The notes below the pieces were generated by a model. It was not told the origin of the DNA, did not search any database, and worked only from the letters and a program-made list of their open reading frames with translations. A DNA stretch of 9,061 nt, from positions 1 through 9,061 of the forward strand of contig JAJZGN010000068.1 of the NCBI GenBank assembly GCA_021798435.1, read 5' to 3'. Positions within the stretch are counted from its first letter, which is position 1. Every line of letters starts with the position of its first letter. Positions 6,281 through 9,061 of the stretch are shown here, in pieces. The translations under genes were made by a program, and so were the position numbers. This stretch comes from a bacterium. GTDB lineage: Bacteria; Chloroflexota; Dormibacteria; Aeolococcales; Bog-877.

Positions 6281-7588
6281 TCAGCGCCCCAGCTCTGTGG
6301 CGCAGACCTGGCTAAGCTGCGAGAGGGACACCCGGACCTGCTCCATGCTGTCCCGCCGGCGCACGGTCGCCGCCTGATCCTCCAGCGTCTCGAAGTCGAT
6401 GGTGATCGCCAGCGGGGTACCGATCTCGTCCTGGCGGCGATACCGCCTGCCGATGGCCTGGGTCTCGTCGTACTCGGTGGCGAAGCTGGAGCGAAGGTCC
6501 GACTCCACCCGCCTCGCCAGATCCATGAGCTCCGGCCGCTTGGAGAGCGGCAGGACGGCCACCTCGAAAGGGGCCACCCTGGGGTCGAGCCCGAGCACAA
6601 CTCGCGTCTCGCCCCGCACCTCCTCCTCTCGGTAGGCGTCCAGCAGGAGGGCCAGGAAGGTGCGGTCCACGCCCAGGGACGGCTCCACCACATAGGGCAG
6701 AAAGCGAGATCCGGTGGGCGGATCGGTGTAATTCAGGTCCTTGCCGCTCATCTCCTGATGGCGCCGAAGGTCGTAGTCACCCCGGCGAGCGATCCCCTCC
6801 AGCTCGCCCCAACCCCAGGGGAAGTGGTACTCGATGTCCGTGGAGGCCAGGGCATAGTGGGCCTTCTCGTCCTCGCCATGGGGCCGGAGGCGCAGGTTGT
6901 CGGCCCGGAGCCCGATCGCCCGATGCCAGGCCAGGCGGCGCTCGCACCAGTATTCGAACCAGGTGGCGTCGTCCTCGGGCGAGCAGAACCACTCCAGCTC
7001 CATCATCTCCAGCTCCCGGAGGCGGAAGATGAAGTTTCCGGTGGTGATCTCGTTGCGGAAGCTGCGACCGATCTGGGCGATACCGAAGGGCAGCCGCTGG
7101 CGCGAGCTGGTGAGGACATTCTTGAAGTTGACAAATATGCCCTGGGCCGTCTCCGGGCGAAGGTAGACGACACTGCCGGCGTCCTCCACCGGGCCGACGT
7201 GGGTCTGGAACATGAGGTTGAACTGGCGGGAGGCGCTGAGCTCGCCCCCACAGTTGGGGCAGCGGTCTCCAGAAAGCTGGTCGGCACGCCAGCGCTGGTG
7301 GCACTCGCCAAGGCAGTCGACCATGGGATCGCTGAAGTTGGCCAGGTGACCCGAGGCCTCCCACACCCGCGGGTTCATCAGGATGGCCGCCTCCAGTCCC
7401 TCGACATCGTCGCGGAGATCTACTACCTCTCGCCACCAGAGGTCACGGATGCGCCGCCGGAGCCGGACCCCCAGGGGCCCGAAGTCGTAGACGGCGTTCA
7501 GCCCGCCATAGATCTCGCTGCTGGGGAAGACGAAGCCCCGGCGCTTGCAGAGCGAGACCATAAGGTCAAGCCGGTTCGAATCAGCCAC
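6281..7588 (-). CDS. glyQS: Glycyl-tRNA synthetase, alpha2 (eukaryote/actinobacteria-like) type
   Basis: This 435-residue class II synthetase charges tRNA-Gly with glycine in the cytosol. The start region has the family hallmarks SLCKRRGFVFPSSEIYGG (12-29) and YDFGPLG (34-40). WEASGH (76-81) and RPETAQG (144-150) follow. Motif 2 spans FRNEITTGNF (177-186) and the strand after it, and motif 3 is EPSLGVDR (302-309). The anticodon-binding domain is about 335-432 with GRRYRRQDEIGTP (380-392). An insertion holds CxxxC (92, 96) and CxxC (110, 113), a probable zinc site. At 435 residues it is shorter than the roughly 460-506 typical of the family, mainly through a compact insertion around 90-120. 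The frame is open to 7807, overlapping cysS, but GTG 7588 gives the usual N-terminus and has AGGAG four bases upstream; GTG 7600 is possible. The gene is divergent from cysS. Confidence 0.95.
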   Translation of the reverse strand: MADSNRLDLMVSLCKRRGFVFPSSEIYGGLNAVYDFGPLGVRLRRRIRDLWWREVVDLRDDVEGLEAAILMNPRVWEASGHLANFSDPMVDCLGECHQRWRADQLSGDRCPNCGGELSASRQFNLMFQTHVGPVEDAGSVVYLRPETAQGIFVNFKNVLTSSRQRLPFGIAQIGRSFRNEITTGNFIFRLRELEMMELEWFCSPEDDATWFEYWCERRLAWHRAIGLRADNLRLRPHGEDEKAHYALASTDIEYHFPWGWGELEGIARRGDYDLRRHQEMSGKDLNYTDPPTGSRFLPYVVEPSLGVDRTFLALLLDAYREEEVRGETRVVLGLDPRVAPFEVAVLPLSKRPELMDLARRVESDLRSSFATEYDETQAIGRRYRRQDEIGTPLAITIDFETLEDQAATVRRRDSMEQVRVSLSQLSQVCATELGR

Positions 7589-7625
7589 TCCACTCCTCAC
7601 CCGCCCACCCCAGGAAGACGCGGTC

Positions 7626-7631
7626 ATTCTA
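7626..7631 (-). promoter_or_regulatory. Probable -10 element of glyQS
   Basis: TAGAAT on the minus strand matches five of six bases of TATAAT. A transcript starting near 7619 would have about 30 nt of leader including the AGGAG before GTG 7588. This placement excludes the upstream in-frame ATG at 7627 as the start. No good -35 is seen 16-18 bp upstream. Confidence 0.45.
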
Positions 7632-7662
7632 CGGAACGGGGGGTGACTGAACTGATCCCACC

Positions 7663-7690
7663 TTGGACGGCCGAGAGTGGCTGGTACGAT
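7663..7690 (+). promoter_or_regulatory. cysS promoter, probably giving a leaderless transcript
   Basis: TTGGAC (7663-7668) and TACGAT (7685-7690) are separated by 16 bp. The -10 ends six bases before the GTG start of cysS at 7697, so transcription would begin at or beside the start codon itself. No Shine-Dalgarno precedes that GTG, which agrees with leaderless translation, a common arrangement in actinobacteria. The -35 shares only the TTG of the consensus. Confidence 0.5.
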
Positions 7691-7696
7691 CGGCTC

Positions 7697-9061
7697 GTGC
7701 TCCGCCTCTTCGACACCCGCTCCCGGGAGGTGCGTCCGCTGGCACCGCTCCGCGACGGGGAGCTCCGGATGTACAGCTGCGGCCCCACCGTCTACAGGTC
7801 GGTGCATATCGGCAACCTGCGCACCTACCTACTGGCCGACTGGATCAAGCGGGTGGCCCGAGCCCAGGGCTGGAAGGTCCTCCACGTCAAGAACGTGACC
7901 GACGTGGGGCACATGCGCCAGGAGATGGCGGAGCGCGGTGGGGACAAGGTGATCGCCGCGGCTCTGGCGGCGGGTCGAACGCCGCGGGAGATCGCCGACC
8001 ACTTCGAGCAGGAGTTCCACGAGGCCGAGGCGAAGCTGCTGATCGAGCCCGCCGATGTCTTCCCCCGGGCCACCGATCACGTGCCCCAGATGCTGGAGCT
8101 CATCTCCAAGCTCCAGGAAAAGGGCCTCGCCTACCAGGTGGATGGCACGGTGTACTTCGACACGGCGAGGCACCCGGGGTATGGGGCCCTGTCGGGTAAC
8201 ACTCCAGACCATCTCTTGAGCGGCGCCGGGGCCGAGGGGGACCCCGCCAAGCGCCACCCCGCCGACTTCACCCTCTGGCGGGCTGCCGATCCCGGCCGCC
8301 AGATGATGGTCTGGGACAGCCCCTACGGCCCCGGGTTCCCCGGGTGGCACATCGAGTGCTCGGCGATGTCGATGACCTACCTGGGCGAGGAGATCGACCT
8401 CCACACGGGCGGGGTGGACAACATCTTCCCCCACCACGAGGACGAGCTGGCCCAGAGCGAGGGCGCGACCGGGGGCCAGTTCGTCCGGCACTGGGTCCAC
8501 GGCCAGCACCTCCTCGCCGACGGGGTCAAGATGGCCAAGTCCCAGGGGAACGTGTACACCGTGGCCGACCTCGAGGACAGGGGCTTCGACCCCCTCTCCT
8601 TCCGCCTGCTTTGCGCCCAGGTTGGCTATCGGACCCGGCTGAACTTCACCCTGGCGGCTCTGGCCGGCGCCGAGCATGGGCTGCGCCGACTTCGCCGCGC
8701 CGCCGCCGACCGGGACGGCGAGGTGGACCCAGCCCGGGCGCGCGCTCTGGAGCTCGCGGTGCGGGCGGCGATGGAGGACGACCTCGACCTGCCCGCGGCG
8801 GTCGCGGCCGCATTCGCCTTCGCAGCTGACCGAGGCCTGAGCCCGGCCACCAGGGGTGCAGGACTGCGGGCCGCCGACCGGCTGCTCGGCCTGGGCTTGG
8901 ACCGCGACCCCGAGGCTCTGCTCGAAGAGGGGCCCTGGACCGAACTGGCTTCGCGGCGGTCGAGGCTGCGGCAGGTGGCCAATTTCGAGGATGCGGATCG
9001 GGCTCGGGACCAGCTGCTCACTTTGAGGGCCGTGCCGGAGGATCGTCCGGGCAGAAGCCGG
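7697..9061 (+). CDS. cysS: Cysteinyl-tRNA synthetase (3' end beyond the window)
   Basis: A class I synthetase that charges tRNA-Cys in the cytosol. 455 codons are open to the window edge with no stop; family members are about 460-490 residues, so only a short tail is missing. The zinc site is complete: C28 in CGPTVY, C221 in WHIEC, H246 and E250 in FPHHEDE, with spacings like the E. coli enzyme. The HIGH motif is HIGN (37-40) and the KMSKS loop reads KMAKS (278-282). Residues 67-72 read VTDVGH, where many relatives have TDVDDK. The DALR-type helical domain begins near 310. GTG 7697 gives the family N-terminus. GTG 7643 is in frame and would add 18 residues (MTELIPPW...), but has only a weak G-rich stretch ahead. 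The CGPTVY and KMAKS context favours CysS over the related mycothiol ligase MshC. Confidence 0.95.
   Translation, partial: MLRLFDTRSREVRPLAPLRDGELRMYSCGPTVYRSVHIGNLRTYLLADWIKRVARAQGWKVLHVKNVTDVGHMRQEMAERGGDKVIAAALAAGRTPREIADHFEQEFHEAEAKLLIEPADVFPRATDHVPQMLELISKLQEKGLAYQVDGTVYFDTARHPGYGALSGNTPDHLLSGAGAEGDPAKRHPADFTLWRAADPGRQMMVWDSPYGPGFPGWHIECSAMSMTYLGEEIDLHTGGVDNIFPHHEDELAQSEGATGGQFVRHWVHGQHLLADGVKMAKSQGNVYTVADLEDRGFDPLSFRLLCAQVGYRTRLNFTLAALAGAEHGLRRLRRAAADRDGEVDPARARALELAVRAAMEDDLDLPAAVAAAFAFAADRGLSPATRGAGLRAADRLLGLGLDRDPEALLEEGPWTELASRRSRLRQVANFEDADRARDQLLTLRAVPEDRPGRSR

Noticed and set aside
6274..6290. Hairpin GGG(A)GCG-TCAG-CGCCCC at the glyQS stop codon as a terminator.
   Set aside because: It contains a bulge, has the stop codon in its loop and lacks a following U-tract.
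7565..7585. GATTCGAACCGG on the minus strand looks like a tRNA T-loop.
   Set aside because: It lies in the first codons of glyQS and has no other tRNA elements.
7663..8199. A 178-codon plus-strand frame overlapping the start of cysS.
   Set aside because: It is a shifted frame of cysS, whose own frame carries the zinc ligands and the HIGH and KMSKS motifs.

Overview
This is a GC-rich (about 70% by eye) bacterial chromosomal window. It carries ordinary housekeeping and metabolic genes plus unusually structured non-coding DNA. High GC, mostly GTG start codons, TANNNT-type -10 elements, a likely leaderless message and an alpha2-type glycyl-tRNA synthetase fit an actinobacterium or a GC-rich relative such as a Chloroflexota/Dormibacterota-like lineage. 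That placement is inference; no rRNA or clade-specific marker is present.

Layout. Positions 1-77 hold what looks like the last codons of an unidentified plus-strand gene. Positions 78 to about 620 contain nothing I can recognise. From about 612 to 861 there is a probable long leader for the next operon, with four inverted repeats and a small Thr-containing reading frame. The operon is thrC (threonine synthase, 862-2103) followed with no gap by an aspartate kinase (2104-3492), the last and first enzymes of aspartate-to-threonine synthesis. Facing it on the minus strand are an APC-family amino-acid permease (5877-4408) and an SDR oxidoreductase (4262-3510). The SDR stop lies 17 bp from the kinase stop, with an inverted repeat at the junction. 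About 400 bp of non-coding DNA (5878-6280) separates the permease from glycyl-tRNA synthetase (7588-6281, minus). That gene is divergent from cysteinyl-tRNA synthetase (7697 to beyond the window end, plus), with a 108-bp intergenic region carrying promoter-like elements for both.

How the genes work together. All the recognised genes except the SDR concern amino-acid supply or use: threonine/aspartate-family synthesis, uptake, and charging of tRNA with Gly and Cys. Threonine is a precursor of glycine in many bacteria, but a functional link between thrC-lysC and glyQS is only suggested by proximity. The aspartate kinase has C-terminal ACT domains with a ThrA-like sequence, so feedback control by a pathway amino acid is expected.

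No CRISPR, mobile element, tRNA, rRNA or undescribed multi-gene system was found. The points most worth a second look are the structured leader before thrC, the leaderless promoter architecture of cysS, the dyad over the SDR start codon and the stand-alone ThrA-like kinase.
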